Source: Nonomuraea rubra
Lineage (GTDB): Bacteria; Actinomycetota; Actinomycetes; Streptosporangiales; Streptosporangiaceae
Assembly: GCF_014207985.1 (NCBI RefSeq)
Contig: NZ_JACHMI010000001.1
Span: 8,787,001 to 8,851,000 of the forward strand
DNA: 64,000 nt
Direction: 5' to 3'
Part shown: positions 49,865 to 58,570 of the stretch, in pieces
Numbering within the stretch: the stretch's first letter is position 1
How the letters are laid out: every line of letters starts with the position of its first letter
Position numbers and translations under genes: made by a program
The notes under the pieces: model-generated
The model's database searches: none
What the model saw: only the letters and a program-made list of their open reading frames with translations
What the model was told of the DNA's origin: nothing

Positions 49865-52032
49865 GGAGCCGTCAAGAAATAAGGCGTTGCTTTTCGATCT
49901 TGAACTCGTTGGCCTGGTATGGGCATACCGGACGAAGTCCGCGATCAGCTTTCCTTGCGGTTCAGGGTGCTGTTTCCGCATTTGAACGAGCGGCAGCGGC
50001 GTCTGGTGATGGGCCAGGAGGCTCGGCTGCTCGGACATGGTGGGGTGCGGGCGGTGGCGGCAGTGGCCAGAGTGTCCGAAACGACGGTCCGTGCCGGCGT
50101 GTTCGAGCTGGAGGCCGGTGAGGATCCGCTGCCGGATGGCCGTGTCCGTCGTCGTGGTGGCGGTCGCAAGACGGCTGAAGCTCAGGACCCGGATCTGGTG
50201 CTGGCACTGCTGGCGCTGGTGGAGCCGGATGAGCGCGGGGATCCGGCCTCGCCGCTGCGCTGGACTACCAGGTCGCTGCGTGATCTGGCCCAGGAACTGA
50301 CCCGGCAGGGCCGTCCGGTCTCGGCTCCGACGGTGGGCCGGCTGTTGAAGGACCAAGGCTTCAGTTTGCAGGCCAATGCCAAGACGCTGGAAGGCAAGCA
50401 GCATCCGGACCGGGACGCGCAATTTCGTTACATCAACGAGCAGGTCAAGGCTCATCAGGCGGACGGTGAGCCGGTGATCAGCGTGGACACGAAGAAGAAG
50501 GAGTATCTGGGCGATCTGCCGAACCCCGGCCGACAATGGAGGCCCAAGGGCGACCCGGTCCGGGTTGAGGACCACAGCTTCTTCTTCACCGGTCCGCACG
50601 TGCCGCACGCGATCCCGTACGGAATCTACGACATGGCCCGCAACACGGGCTGGGTGAACGTCGGGATCGACCACGACACCTCGGCGTTCGCGGTGGAATC
50701 GATCCGGCGCTGGTGGCGCGGCCGCGGCAGCCTGGACTACCCGAACGCGAACCGGCTGCTCATCACGGCGGACTGCGGAGGCTCCAACAGCTATCGCTTC
50801 CGGTTATGGAAGGCCGAGCTGGCTGGCTTCGCCGCCGAGACCGGGCTGACGGTGACCGTCTGCCACTTCCCGCCGAGCACCAGCAAGTGGAACAAGATAG
50901 AGCACCGGCTGTTCTCGCACATCACCATGAACTGGCGCGGCAGGCCGCTGACCAGCCACGAGGTCGTGGTCAACAGCATCGCCGCGACCCGCACCCACAC
51001 CGGGCTGACCGTCACGGCCGAACTGGACACCAACGCCTACCCGCTGGGCGTGTCGGTGTCGGCCGAGCGGATGAGCATGCTGCCCATCGTCCCGCATACC
51101 GAGCGCGGCGCCTGGAACTACACAATCAGCCCGGCAGACGGCCACCCGCCCCTGTCCCCATGCGATGACCAGGCGCGCATCCGGTCCGAAAGCCTGCATG
51201 CTCTGGCCGATCCCCGGCTGACTGGGATGAGCCGCCAGGAGCTGAACGAGCTGGCCGCATGCCTGGCTCCGGGTCAGGCGGCCCTGGCCGAGCAGCGCAA
51301 CTTCGAAATCCGTGGTGGCCCACGCCGGCAGGCCAAGGCTAACCACGGACGCCCCCTGCTCACCGACGCCGACAAGACCCTGATCGCCATTGTCTATCTC
51401 CGCCAGATCTGCTCCCAGCGCGTCCTGTCGGAGATGCTCGAGATCAGCCAGCCGCCGATCGGTCAGGCGATCACCGAGACCGGCAAGCTCCTGGCCGCCC
51501 GCAAACTCACGATCAAGCCCACCGTGCTGCGCTTCACCAGCGCCGGTGCGCTGCGCGACTTCCTGGACAGCAACACCGTCCCGGCACGGCCGAACCGGCT
51601 GGCGCTGCTCGCCGATCCGGCACTGACCGGGATGAGCCGCCCGGAACTGGCCGCGCTGACCGAGCGCCTGTCGCTGCGGCAGGCCGCCGAGGCCGAGCAG
51701 CGCAAGCATCGCCAGCGCGGCGGTGACCGGCAGGCCAGCGCTCGTGGAGGCATCTTCCAGGAGAAGATCACCGACGCCGAGCGCGTCCTGGCGGTCATCC
51801 TTGGCATGCGCAAGGTCTGCACCTGGCAAGTCGTGGCCGAGCTGTTTCAGGTGAGCCGGCGAACCATCGGAAACGCGCAGATCTGGGTCCGCCCGCTGCT
51901 GGAGGAGACCGACTACACCGTCACCCGAGCCGCAACCCGCTACTCCAGCGCCGACGCGCTCCTGAACGCCCTCACACCACACGACGACAACCCAGCAGTC
52001 ACAGAATCGACACCTTGATTTTTTACGGCTCC
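49865..52032 (+). mobile_element. ISAzo13-type insertion sequence (2168 bp)
   Basis: Terminal inverted repeats begin GGAGCCGT on both ends (left GGAGCCGTCAAGAAAT, right complement GGAGCCGTAAAAAATC). It is flanked by a 3-base AGT duplication (49862-49864 and 52033-52035). It carries a single transposase gene. The intact ends and open reading frame suggest a recent insertion. Confidence 0.85.
49919..52018 (+). CDS. ISAzo13-family transposase with duplicated C-terminal extension
   Basis: A 699-residue transposase. The first 400 residues are ISAzo13-like: RTVSAPTVGRLLKDQGFSLQ-like text (PVSAPTVGRLLKDQGFSLQA) and catalytic acidic residues in VISVDTKKKEYLG, LLITADCGGSNSYRF and STSKWNKIEHRLFS. Two further modules follow. 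One starts at TGMSRQELNELAACLAPGQA (about residue 435), the second at TGMSRPELAALTERLSLRQA (about residue 570), each with a helix-turn-helix-like stretch (LEISQPPIGQAI; FQVSRRTIGNAQ). Family members I know are shorter, so the extension is unusual. Confidence 0.88.
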   Translation: MGIPDEVRDQLSLRFRVLFPHLNERQRRLVMGQEARLLGHGGVRAVAAVARVSETTVRAGVFELEAGEDPLPDGRVRRRGGGRKTAEAQDPDLVLALLALVEPDERGDPASPLRWTTRSLRDLAQELTRQGRPVSAPTVGRLLKDQGFSLQANAKTLEGKQHPDRDAQFRYINEQVKAHQADGEPVISVDTKKKEYLGDLPNPGRQWRPKGDPVRVEDHSFFFTGPHVPHAIPYGIYDMARNTGWVNVGIDHDTSAFAVESIRRWWRGRGSLDYPNANRLLITADCGGSNSYRFRLWKAELAGFAAETGLTVTVCHFPPSTSKWNKIEHRLFSHITMNWRGRPLTSHEVVVNSIAATRTHTGLTVTAELDTNAYPLGVSVSAERMSMLPIVPHTERGAWNYTISPADGHPPLSPCDDQARIRSESLHALADPRLTGMSRQELNELAACLAPGQAALAEQRNFEIRGGPRRQAKANHGRPLLTDADKTLIAIVYLRQICSQRVLSEMLEISQPPIGQAITETGKLLAARKLTIKPTVLRFTSAGALRDFLDSNTVPARPNRLALLADPALTGMSRPELAALTERLSLRQAAEAEQRKHRQRGGDRQASARGGIFQEKITDAERVLAVILGMRKVCTWQVVAELFQVSRRTIGNAQIWVRPLLEETDYTVTRAATRYSSADALLNALTPHDDNPAVTESTP

Positions 52033-52804
52033 AGTGGGTGCGGCAGCGCTGCCAGCACGCGCCCGGCAGGGCGGCGCCGATCGCCTCGACCAGGCCGCGG
52101 TGCGCGTCGGAGATGACCAGCTGCACCCCGGACAGGCCGCGGGCGACCAGGCCGCGCAGGAACGCCAGCCAACCGGCGCCGTCCTCGGCCGAGGTGACCT
52201 CCAGGCCGAGCACCTCGCGCTGGCCGTTGGCGTTGACGCCGGTGGCCACCAGCGCGTGCACGTTGATCGTGCGGCCGCCCTCACGCACCTTCTGGGTCAA
52301 GGCGTCGATCCAGACGAAGGTGTACGGGCCGGCGTCCAGGGCGCGTGTGCGGAAGGCTTCGACCTGCTCATCCAGCACCTTGGCCATCTGCGAGACCTGG
52401 CTCTTGGAGATGTGCTTGATGCCGAGCTGCTCGACCAGCTTGTCCACCCGCCGGGTGGAGACGCCGAGCAGGTAGCTGGTGGCCACCACGCTGATCAGCG
52501 CCTGCTCGGCCCGCCGCCGTCGCTCCAGCAGCCAGTCCGGGTAGTACGAGCCCGAGCGCAGCTTCGGAATCGCCAGCTCGATCGTGCCCGCCCGGGTGTC
52601 CCACTCGCGCGCCCGGTAGCCGTTACGGGAGTTGGTCCGCTCGTCGCTGCGCTGCCCGTAGGCGGCCCCGCACAGGCTGTCGGCCTCGGCCGACATCAAC
52701 GTCTCGGCCATGGTCTTCACCATGGATCGCAACAGATCCGGGTCACCGGTCTCGATCTGCTGCGCCAGCCACCGCTCAGGCGACACACTGTTGTCCGCGG
52801 TCAT
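52033..52804 (-). pseudogene. IS256 transposase, N-terminal half
   Basis: Begins MTADNSVSPERWLAQQIETG and contains SRNGYRAREWDTRAGTIELA, VSTRRVDKLVEQLGIKHISK and the first DDE part FVWIDALTQKVREGG followed by LVISDAHRGLVEAIGAALPG. Cut at CRTH by the inner element. The ATG is at 52804. Confidence 0.92.
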
Positions 52805-52853
52805 CGCCGTTCTCCTTCTTGGAATCGTTGCTACGAAGGATCACGCGATGACC

Positions 52854-53464
52854 GTTCTCATTTCACGACGCCACACCTGCTGACCAGGTCAAACTCGTAC
52901 ACCACTTCCGCGGACGCAACCACGTGTCGCTGCCTCAAGCCAAGGACGCCTCGCAACAGCCCGCCGACAATCATGTTGGCCCCGACTCTGCTCCGTCGCA
53001 GCGCACGGCGAGCATCTCAACGGCCTCCTTGACCGGCACCGCCGGTTCCTCACGCCGAAAGACCGGCGAGCGTGACAGCGGCAGCCGCGGTGCCAAGCAC
53101 GTGGGCGCAGTCAAGAACCGTACACACGTCGATGAGCGACCTGCTCGCCGCGAACTCGTACGGCCGCGACGGCCGACCGACACCGCAGACGACCGTCACT
53201 CGTCTCGGCCGGCCCCTCGATCAAAGCGCGCACAGAACGGGCCTTCCTCGTACTCACGGGCGCCCCTCGGGGGCGATCAAGGCACATCACTACTCGGCAT
53301 GAAGTGCGATGAGATGTTCCCACCCCACAAGTGGGAGTTCCTGGTGCGCAACGTCGCATGCCATCGCCTCTTGGGCTGATAAGCCCGTCAACACCTCTGC
53401 GCGGTACCTCACCAACAGCAATTCGCTCTGTACGGGTGGGATTCTGCGCCGGATGACGTGCCCC
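52854..53464. other. About 600 bases downstream of the transposon, no clear gene
   Basis: A minus-strand frame around 53040-53200 reads PYEFAASRSLIDVCTVLDCA and then HVLGTAAAVTLAGLSA before a stop, which looks protein-like but has no partner on either side. It may be a fragment of a gene broken by the transposon. Other frames are not convincing. Confidence 0.35.
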
Positions 53465-53983
53465 TCAACCCTGCTTGTACTGGCGCATGTGCCGGTCGTA
53501 CTCGGCGTGAGGCTCCAGCCCCATCTCAGCGCGGCGCTCGTCAAGGTGCTCACGGTCCTCGATGGGGTGCGGGCCGAACCCGCCTTCGGCGGTCTGCAGG
53601 TACTGGGTGCCGTACACCTGAGGACGTCCTTCGCCCACCCGCACCCGGTCGACCAGGTACGCCAGGTGCCGCGCAGCCGCCTGCCCTCGGGCAACCGCAT
53701 CGCGCAGCAGCGGCAGGCAGCGGCGCTGGAAGTCGCGATCGCGGTCGGCGTGCTGAGCCAGCAGCCAGGCCGCCTGGGCGGCGCGCTCGCCGACCAGGTC
53801 GTGGCCGGGCCAGCCGTGTTCGTCGATGACCCGCTTGAGGAACGCGGTGTTGCCGGTGTCCACCCGGTCCCACTCCTCCAGCAGCTCCGCCGACAACGGC
53901 TCCCCCACCGGAACACTCAGCCGGACGTGCTGATCACGCTCCATCCGCGCCAGCAGCTCATCGCGTAACTCGGGATCGAGCAC
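53465..53983 (-). CDS. DUF6624-family protein
   Basis: A 172-residue soluble protein. VDTGNTAFLKRVIDEHGWPG, AAQAAWLLAQHADRDRDFQR, HLAYLVDRVRVGEGRPQVYG and a following TQ match the DUF6624 pattern. Function is unknown; members are scattered in many bacteria. It ends RHMRQYKQG. It has no close partner gene here. Confidence 0.72.
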   Translation of the reverse strand: MLDPELRDELLARMERDQHVRLSVPVGEPLSAELLEEWDRVDTGNTAFLKRVIDEHGWPGHDLVGERAAQAAWLLAQHADRDRDFQRRCLPLLRDAVARGQAAARHLAYLVDRVRVGEGRPQVYGTQYLQTAEGGFGPHPIEDREHLDERRAEMGLEPHAEYDRHMRQYKQG

Positions 53984-54105
53984 GTCCGCTCCCCTCGAAA
54001 CGTCTAGGCACCCTCACCTCGTGACATGTTCGAAGCGGGACCTTCGGCGTTTCCGGCCATGCGCCCGCCTCCGTAAGGCGTGCCCGTTCTGCTGCAGGGT
54101 GCACC

Positions 54106-55356
54106 TCAGCCGCTGGCCATGCCCTGATGGCTGCTCGCCCGGAGGCGGCGAACCTCTCGCAGGCTGACGACGCCAACAGCCCCCGCCACGACCACACCCC
54201 CGCACCCCGCCAGGACGGCCCGCACGCCCACCACGTCAGCCAGCGGCCCCGTCACCGCGTACGCGACGGGCACCAGTAGGCTGCCGACGGTGGCGTTGGC
54301 CGCCACGATCCGGCTGAGCTGTTCCTCCGGGATGGTCTCCTGCAGGAACGACGTCCAGACGATCAGGTTGAGTGTTCCCGCGGCGCCGGTGAGCGCTCCG
54401 GTCACGGCCAGGACCGGCAGCCAGGCGTCGGCCGCCATCCCGGCCAGAAGCAGCGCCTCTGGGATGGCGCCAGCGCACAGCACCAGCCCGACGCGGACGG
54501 GCGGGAACAGCAGCGAGGTGATCGAGCCGCACGCCAGCCCGACGCCGATCGCGGAGTTGACCAGGCCCCAGCCGGCCGCGCCGCCCAGGTGCTGGGTGGC
54601 GTAGATCGGGCCGAGCACGCTCATTCCTGCCGCCCAGCAGGACGAGGTCACCATGCTCAGGACGGTCAGCGCCCACAGCCACCGGCGCGCGACGAAGGCG
54701 GTCCATCCCTCGGCGAGGTCGGCCAGGAAGCGTCGCCGCTCCGGGCGCCCGCCAGGTGAAGGGCGCAGGGTGAGAAACAGCGCGGCGGACACTGCGAAGC
54801 TGATGCCGTCCCAGGCGAGGATGAGCCCGGGACTGCTCGCGGCGATCACCAGGCCGGCCAGTCCAGGTCCGAGGATCGCGACGGCGTTGAAGCAGATCTG
54901 GAGGAGTGCGTTGGCCTGCACCAGCATCGGCCCCGGCGGCACCAGCTGCGGCACCAGCCCTTTGGCGGCCGGTTGGAAGAACGCGCCCGCCGCGCCCGCG
55001 ACCATGGTCAGCCCGGCCAGCGCCCCCGCTGTGGCGGTGCCCGTCAGCACCATCCCGGCCGCGAAGAGCTGGGCCGCGCCGCTGACGAGCTGGCAGGCCA
55101 CGATGATGGACAGCCGCGGCAGCCGGTCGGCCAGCACGCCGGCGACCGGCGTGACCACGAGGAAGATCAGCAGTCCGCTCATCAGCACCAGGCCGAGCGC
55201 CGTGGCGCCGCCGCCGAGGTCCACGACCGCGAACGCCAGTCCCAGGGGTGCGACGGTGCTGCCGATCGTGGAGGAGATCCGGGCGAGCGCGTACCGGCGA
55301 TAACGAGGGTTGGTACGCAGGAGTTCGACGGCGGCGGCCAGGCGGGGATGCGTCAC
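54106..55356 (-). CDS. MFS transporter (EntS/drug-exporter type)
   Basis: A 416-residue permease with about twelve membrane helices. It has NPRYRRYALARISSTIGSTV at the N-terminus, the DRLPRL loop (GVLADRLPRLSIIVAC) and ARRWLWALTVLSM at mid-protein. This subfamily includes siderophore and antibiotic exporters. It starts with GTG at 55356, 26 bases after the FxLD-type methyltransferase gene on the same strand, so the two are probably co-transcribed and may handle one product. Confidence 0.85.
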   Translation of the reverse strand: MTHPRLAAAVELLRTNPRYRRYALARISSTIGSTVAPLGLAFAVVDLGGGATALGLVLMSGLLIFLVVTPVAGVLADRLPRLSIIVACQLVSGAAQLFAAGMVLTGTATAGALAGLTMVAGAAGAFFQPAAKGLVPQLVPPGPMLVQANALLQICFNAVAILGPGLAGLVIAASSPGLILAWDGISFAVSAALFLTLRPSPGGRPERRRFLADLAEGWTAFVARRWLWALTVLSMVTSSCWAAGMSVLGPIYATQHLGGAAGWGLVNSAIGVGLACGSITSLLFPPVRVGLVLCAGAIPEALLLAGMAADAWLPVLAVTGALTGAAGTLNLIVWTSFLQETIPEEQLSRIVAANATVGSLLVPVAYAVTGPLADVVGVRAVLAGCGGVVVAGAVGVVSLREVRRLRASSHQGMASG

Positions 55357-55381
55357 AAGCGGACTCTCCCCCTGCGGAGGG

Positions 55382-56674
55382 TCACGTCCAAGCCATGACC
55401 AGCTGGGTGTGACGCTTGGGGAAGACCCGGCCGATAGCCGGCGCCGGCACGGTGGCGTCGATCGGGTGCAGGGTGAAGTCCGGGTCCGGGTGCTGGCGCC
55501 AGTCGCGGTCCCAGGTCACCACCTCGTCGGCGAGCTGCCGGGCCAGGGCGTCGCCGTGCTTGCCGTAGCCGTGGACGCCGAGCTCGTAGCGGCGTTCCCC
55601 GCTCTCGCCGTCCCGCCGCTCCGGGCCCATGGTGAGGTAGGCGAAGCTGTCCGGGGTGATCAGTGCGGGGGTGAACCAGCGCATGGCGGGCTCGATGCGG
55701 TCGCTGCCGCGCTGCGGGTCGGCCCAGATCACGCCGAAGGTCTCGGTCTGGGCCGCGACCCACAGGTGAAGGGTGTCGAAGGGATCGTTGTGGCCGACCG
55801 TGACGCCGGTCCAGCGTTCGGTGCGGTCGCCGTCCAGCGCTCGGTCGAGCGCCGCGGTGTCGAGGTCGGGGCCGGCGTCGATGAGCAGGTTCACCGTCCC
55901 GCCGGCCAGGGCCGCCACGTGCTCCTGGTGGGCGCCCGCGCCCTGGATGGGGATGAACCCGCACACCGTGGGGTCGAGGCCGGCGAAGTGGTCGCCGTCG
56001 CGGACGAAGGTGAAGGAGCGGGTGAGCCCGCAGAAGCGCAGCGGGACGATCATTCGGCCGCCGGGCGCCAGCAGGTGGCCCCAGGGGCAGTCCCACGCGC
56101 CGATCGTGACGAGGATGACGTCGAACGGCCCCAGCTCGTCGGCAGCATGCTCGGCGTCCCCGAGCACCACCTTCACCTGCGGGTAGCCGCTCTCGGCGAG
56201 GAAGCGGGTGGCGCGGTCGGTGACGAACGGGTCGATGTCCACGCTGATCACCAGCCCGTCCGGGCCGACGAGCTCGGCGATGAGCGCCGCGTTGTAGCCG
56301 CCGCTGCCGATCTCCAACACCCGCATCCCGTGCTGCAGGCGGGCTGCTTCGAGCATCTCGGCCTGTAGCCAGGGGGCGCTGATCGAGCTGGTGGCCTTGC
56401 CATCGGCGTTGCGCCTGGTGACCACGGTGTCGCGGGTGGAGTAGGCGGCGGAGACGGGCGCTTCGGGAGCGAACTTCTCGCGGGGCACCTTGGCGAAGGC
56501 GGCGGCGATCTCGGATGAGCGGATGGCGCCGCGCTCTCGCAGCTCGGCGACCATCGCGTCGCGGAGGAATTCGGGGGACTCAACTGATGACGGATTGTCA
56601 GATGGCACTTGCTCTATGTTAGCGAGCTTGGCTGTGCGGCCCTGCGTGTCGTCGTTCTCGCAACTACTGAACAT
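55382..56674 (-). CDS. FxLD-type methyltransferase (PCMT-like)
   Basis: A 430-residue protein. Residues about 40-240 are a protein-L-isoaspartate methyltransferase-like domain: IAAAFAKVPREKFAPEAPVS, MRVLEIGSGGYNAALIAELV (motif I) and GPFDVILVTIGAWDCPWGHL. The C-terminal 190 residues are an extra domain ending GRVFPKRHTQLVMAWT. This architecture matches the methyltransferases named for the FxLD system, which are associated with modified peptides. No lanthipeptide precursor, dehydratase or cyclase gene was found in the window. The start could also be the GTG at 56608. Confidence 0.8.
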   Translation of the reverse strand: MFSSCENDDTQGRTAKLANIEQVPSDNPSSVESPEFLRDAMVAELRERGAIRSSEIAAAFAKVPREKFAPEAPVSAAYSTRDTVVTRRNADGKATSSISAPWLQAEMLEAARLQHGMRVLEIGSGGYNAALIAELVGPDGLVISVDIDPFVTDRATRFLAESGYPQVKVVLGDAEHAADELGPFDVILVTIGAWDCPWGHLLAPGGRMIVPLRFCGLTRSFTFVRDGDHFAGLDPTVCGFIPIQGAGAHQEHVAALAGGTVNLLIDAGPDLDTAALDRALDGDRTERWTGVTVGHNDPFDTLHLWVAAQTETFGVIWADPQRGSDRIEPAMRWFTPALITPDSFAYLTMGPERRDGESGERRYELGVHGYGKHGDALARQLADEVVTWDRDWRQHPDPDFTLHPIDATVPAPAIGRVFPKRHTQLVMAWT

Positions 56675-56706
56675 GCTGGGTCATCGCAGTCAGGCCAGCT
56701 CGTCCG

Positions 56707-57075
56707 CTAGGCACTGTTCTCGATGTGTTCGAAGATGTCGGCATCGGTCTCGCGCTGCCACTCGGGAAGCTCGTCCCAGTCGGCCACGTAAGACGGCTTG
56801 GGGTTGTCGATGTGCTTATGGATCTGGGTGATCCAGCACAAAGCGACGAATCTGCCCTTCTGCTCGCGGGTCAGCTTGGCCGTATGGCCGGCGCTGATCT
56901 CGACGAAGGAACGCACTTGACTGCAGACAGCGGCGGCGGCCTGGCGTTCCCACTCGGGTGTCTCCTCCCACGGGGTGATGTAGGAGGGCTTGGGCTCTCC
57001 CGGGAAGTGCTTGTGCACTCCCGCGATCCAGGCCTCGCGGAAGATGCGGCCCTGCTCGTCCGTCGTGCTCTGCAT
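56707..57075 (-). CDS. Tandem RyR-like domain protein
   Basis: A 122-residue protein made of two related halves. IAGVHKHFPGEPKPSYITPW then EETPEWERQ (residues 17-45) corresponds to ITQIHKHIDNPKPSYVADWD then ELPEWQRE (residues 82-109). The W-x-ELPEWQRE pattern resembles RyR domains. Function is unknown; such domains are thought to bind ligands or proteins. It lies between the methyltransferase and the XRE regulator on the same strand, 32 bases from the upstream gene. Confidence 0.7.
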   Translation of the reverse strand: MQSTTDEQGRIFREAWIAGVHKHFPGEPKPSYITPWEETPEWERQAAAAVCSQVRSFVEISAGHTAKLTREQKGRFVALCWITQIHKHIDNPKPSYVADWDELPEWQRETDADIFEHIENSA

Positions 57076-57091
57076 CGTGATCCTGATCCTC

Positions 57092-58399
57092 TCAGTGTGG
57101 GGCGGGGGCCGACAGGTGGGCGATGCGGTCGTTCAGCTGTACCACCCGGCTGTCGGAGAGAAGGGGCTGGAGCTGCTGTTGGATGCCGTGCAGTTTCCTG
57201 CCGACGTAGCCCGCGGATTGGGTCTGCTCGGCCAGGTCCACGGCGTCGCCGGCGAAGTGCAGGAACTGGTCCAGGTCACGGCGCTGGAGGCCGAGGGCTG
57301 CGAGGTCGGTGAGGAGGCTCCCCCGGCGCCGGAGCGAGGTGGCTTGATCGAGAGCGGCGAGGAGTGAGGCCTCGGCCGCATCGGCCCGGCCGAGAGTCAG
57401 GTAGCAGGTACCACGTTGATCAGCCAGGCGAGAGCCGTCGAAGCGGAGCCACCCTCCAGGACTGGCGGGATCGGCGAGATCAAGGACTTCGTCCGCGACG
57501 GCGAGAGCACGTTCGCATGCCGCCTGGTCGCCGTGTCCGGCGTGGGCCTCAGCATGCACGGCGGCGACCCAGTGCCGTGTGGACAGTCGGCTGTCACCCC
57601 GCTGGGCGATGCGTGCGGCCGCGGACAGCACCGCGGTGGCCTGGGGATACTCATGCTCGTACAGGTTGACGAACGCCTGCCGGGTGAGAGCGCAGGCCCA
57701 GCGGTCGTAGCAGCGAGCTTCGCGACCGGCGCTGACGGCCATGGTGTAGCAGTAGGCGGCGTCGGTGTAGCGGTTGCTGTCGAAGCAGATCTCTCCCGCG
57801 AGCTGGAAAAGATCACAGGCCACCACGCACAGTTGCTGGCGGGCTCGCGCTGAATGAGCCTGGTCCAGGTGCTTGACCAGGAGCTTGAGCTGGTCATGGA
57901 CCAGCGGATAGACCAGCCGTTTCGACTTGGACAAGGCGAAGACCTGCCAGAGGTGGCCGCTGAGCAGCACGTGCTGCTCGACGTCGTCGGCCTCGTCGGA
58001 TGGGCCGACCCATTCCTGGACGTCGGCGTTGGCCGGCTGGGGAAGCACCATGAGCGTGCCGGCGATGCTCAGCAGGCGGAGAAGTTCACGACGGTACATG
58101 TCGTCACCTTCACCCGTCAGCGGGGCTTCAGTCACGACCCTGCCGATGACGACCGGGGTTGAGGTGGCGACGGACGCTTGCGGGTGTTCCTCACGAAGGG
58201 CGAGGAGGTCATCTAGTTCGTCCGGGGTGACCTTCAGCAGGTCGCACATCTTGGGCCGGATGTAGGGGCAGGGCTCGGTCTTGCCCAGTTCCCACCGTCC
58301 GGCCGTGGTGCGGTCGATGCCAAGCTGGTCGGCGAAGAATTCCTGGCTGTAGCCGAGCGCCTTCCTCCGTTCGGCAAGGCGCCTGCGTTTGGCCGCCAA
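57092..58399 (-). CDS. XRE-family regulator with TPR-like sensor domain
   Basis: A 435-residue regulator. The helix-turn-helix is LGYSQEFFADQLGIDRTTAG then RWELGKTEP (about residues 15-43). The rest is TPR-rich (FQLAGEICFDSNRYTDAAYC, YEHEYPQATAVLSAAARIA, YLTLGRADAAEASLLAALDQ). The start is a TTG at 58399 with GGAGG six bases ahead, giving the normal N-terminus. It is divergent to the folE-queD-queE cluster, and a perfect 22-bp palindrome lies between. It is therefore the probable controller of that cluster and of itself. Confidence 0.88.
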   Translation of the reverse strand: MAAKRRRLAERRKALGYSQEFFADQLGIDRTTAGRWELGKTEPCPYIRPKMCDLLKVTPDELDDLLALREEHPQASVATSTPVVIGRVVTEAPLTGEGDDMYRRELLRLLSIAGTLMVLPQPANADVQEWVGPSDEADDVEQHVLLSGHLWQVFALSKSKRLVYPLVHDQLKLLVKHLDQAHSARARQQLCVVACDLFQLAGEICFDSNRYTDAAYCYTMAVSAGREARCYDRWACALTRQAFVNLYEHEYPQATAVLSAAARIAQRGDSRLSTRHWVAAVHAEAHAGHGDQAACERALAVADEVLDLADPASPGGWLRFDGSRLADQRGTCYLTLGRADAAEASLLAALDQATSLRRRGSLLTDLAALGLQRRDLDQFLHFAGDAVDLAEQTQSAGYVGRKLHGIQQQLQPLLSDSRVVQLNDRIAHLSAPAPH

Positions 58400-58475
58400 G
58401 GCGCACCTCCGCCCGCGTCGTTCCGTCAAGTGCAGCGTACGGCACATGCACGATCACCGGCTGCGATGCCGCAAA

Positions 58476-58497
58476 GGTGCCGCATCGATGCGGCACC
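58476..58497. promoter_or_regulatory. Perfect 22-bp palindrome between the XRE regulator and folE
   Basis: GGTGCCGCATCGATGCGGCA followed by CC is its own reverse complement, and half-copies GATGCCGC and GATGCCG flank it. The position in a 171-base divergent intergenic region fits an operator of the XRE protein controlling both directions. Confidence 0.78.
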
Positions 58498-58570
58498 GAT
58501 GCCGTGGCCTGGCGCTTTACCGGACGGTTGGCTTGGGGTGCCCGCCGGAACCTCGATCGGAGGACATCAG

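Larger units (their letters stand above)
49364..52853. mobile_element. IS256-type (Mutator) element interrupted by another IS
   Basis: The ends at 49364-49380 and 52837-52853 are inverted repeats sharing TCGCGTGATCCT. Between them is a transposase gene on the minus strand in two parts (52033-52804 and 49392-49864) split by the ISAzo13-type element at 49865-52032. No target-site duplication was seen outside the ends, so the element may have suffered an adjacent deletion. Confidence 0.78.

Noticed and set aside
52924..53379. Plus-strand 151-residue frame after the transposon
   Set aside because: Ser/Arg-rich composition, no motif and no ribosome site.
58430..58570. Longer start of FolE
   Set aside because: The extension crosses the operator palindrome and has no FolE similarity; the GTG at 58571 has a good ribosome site.
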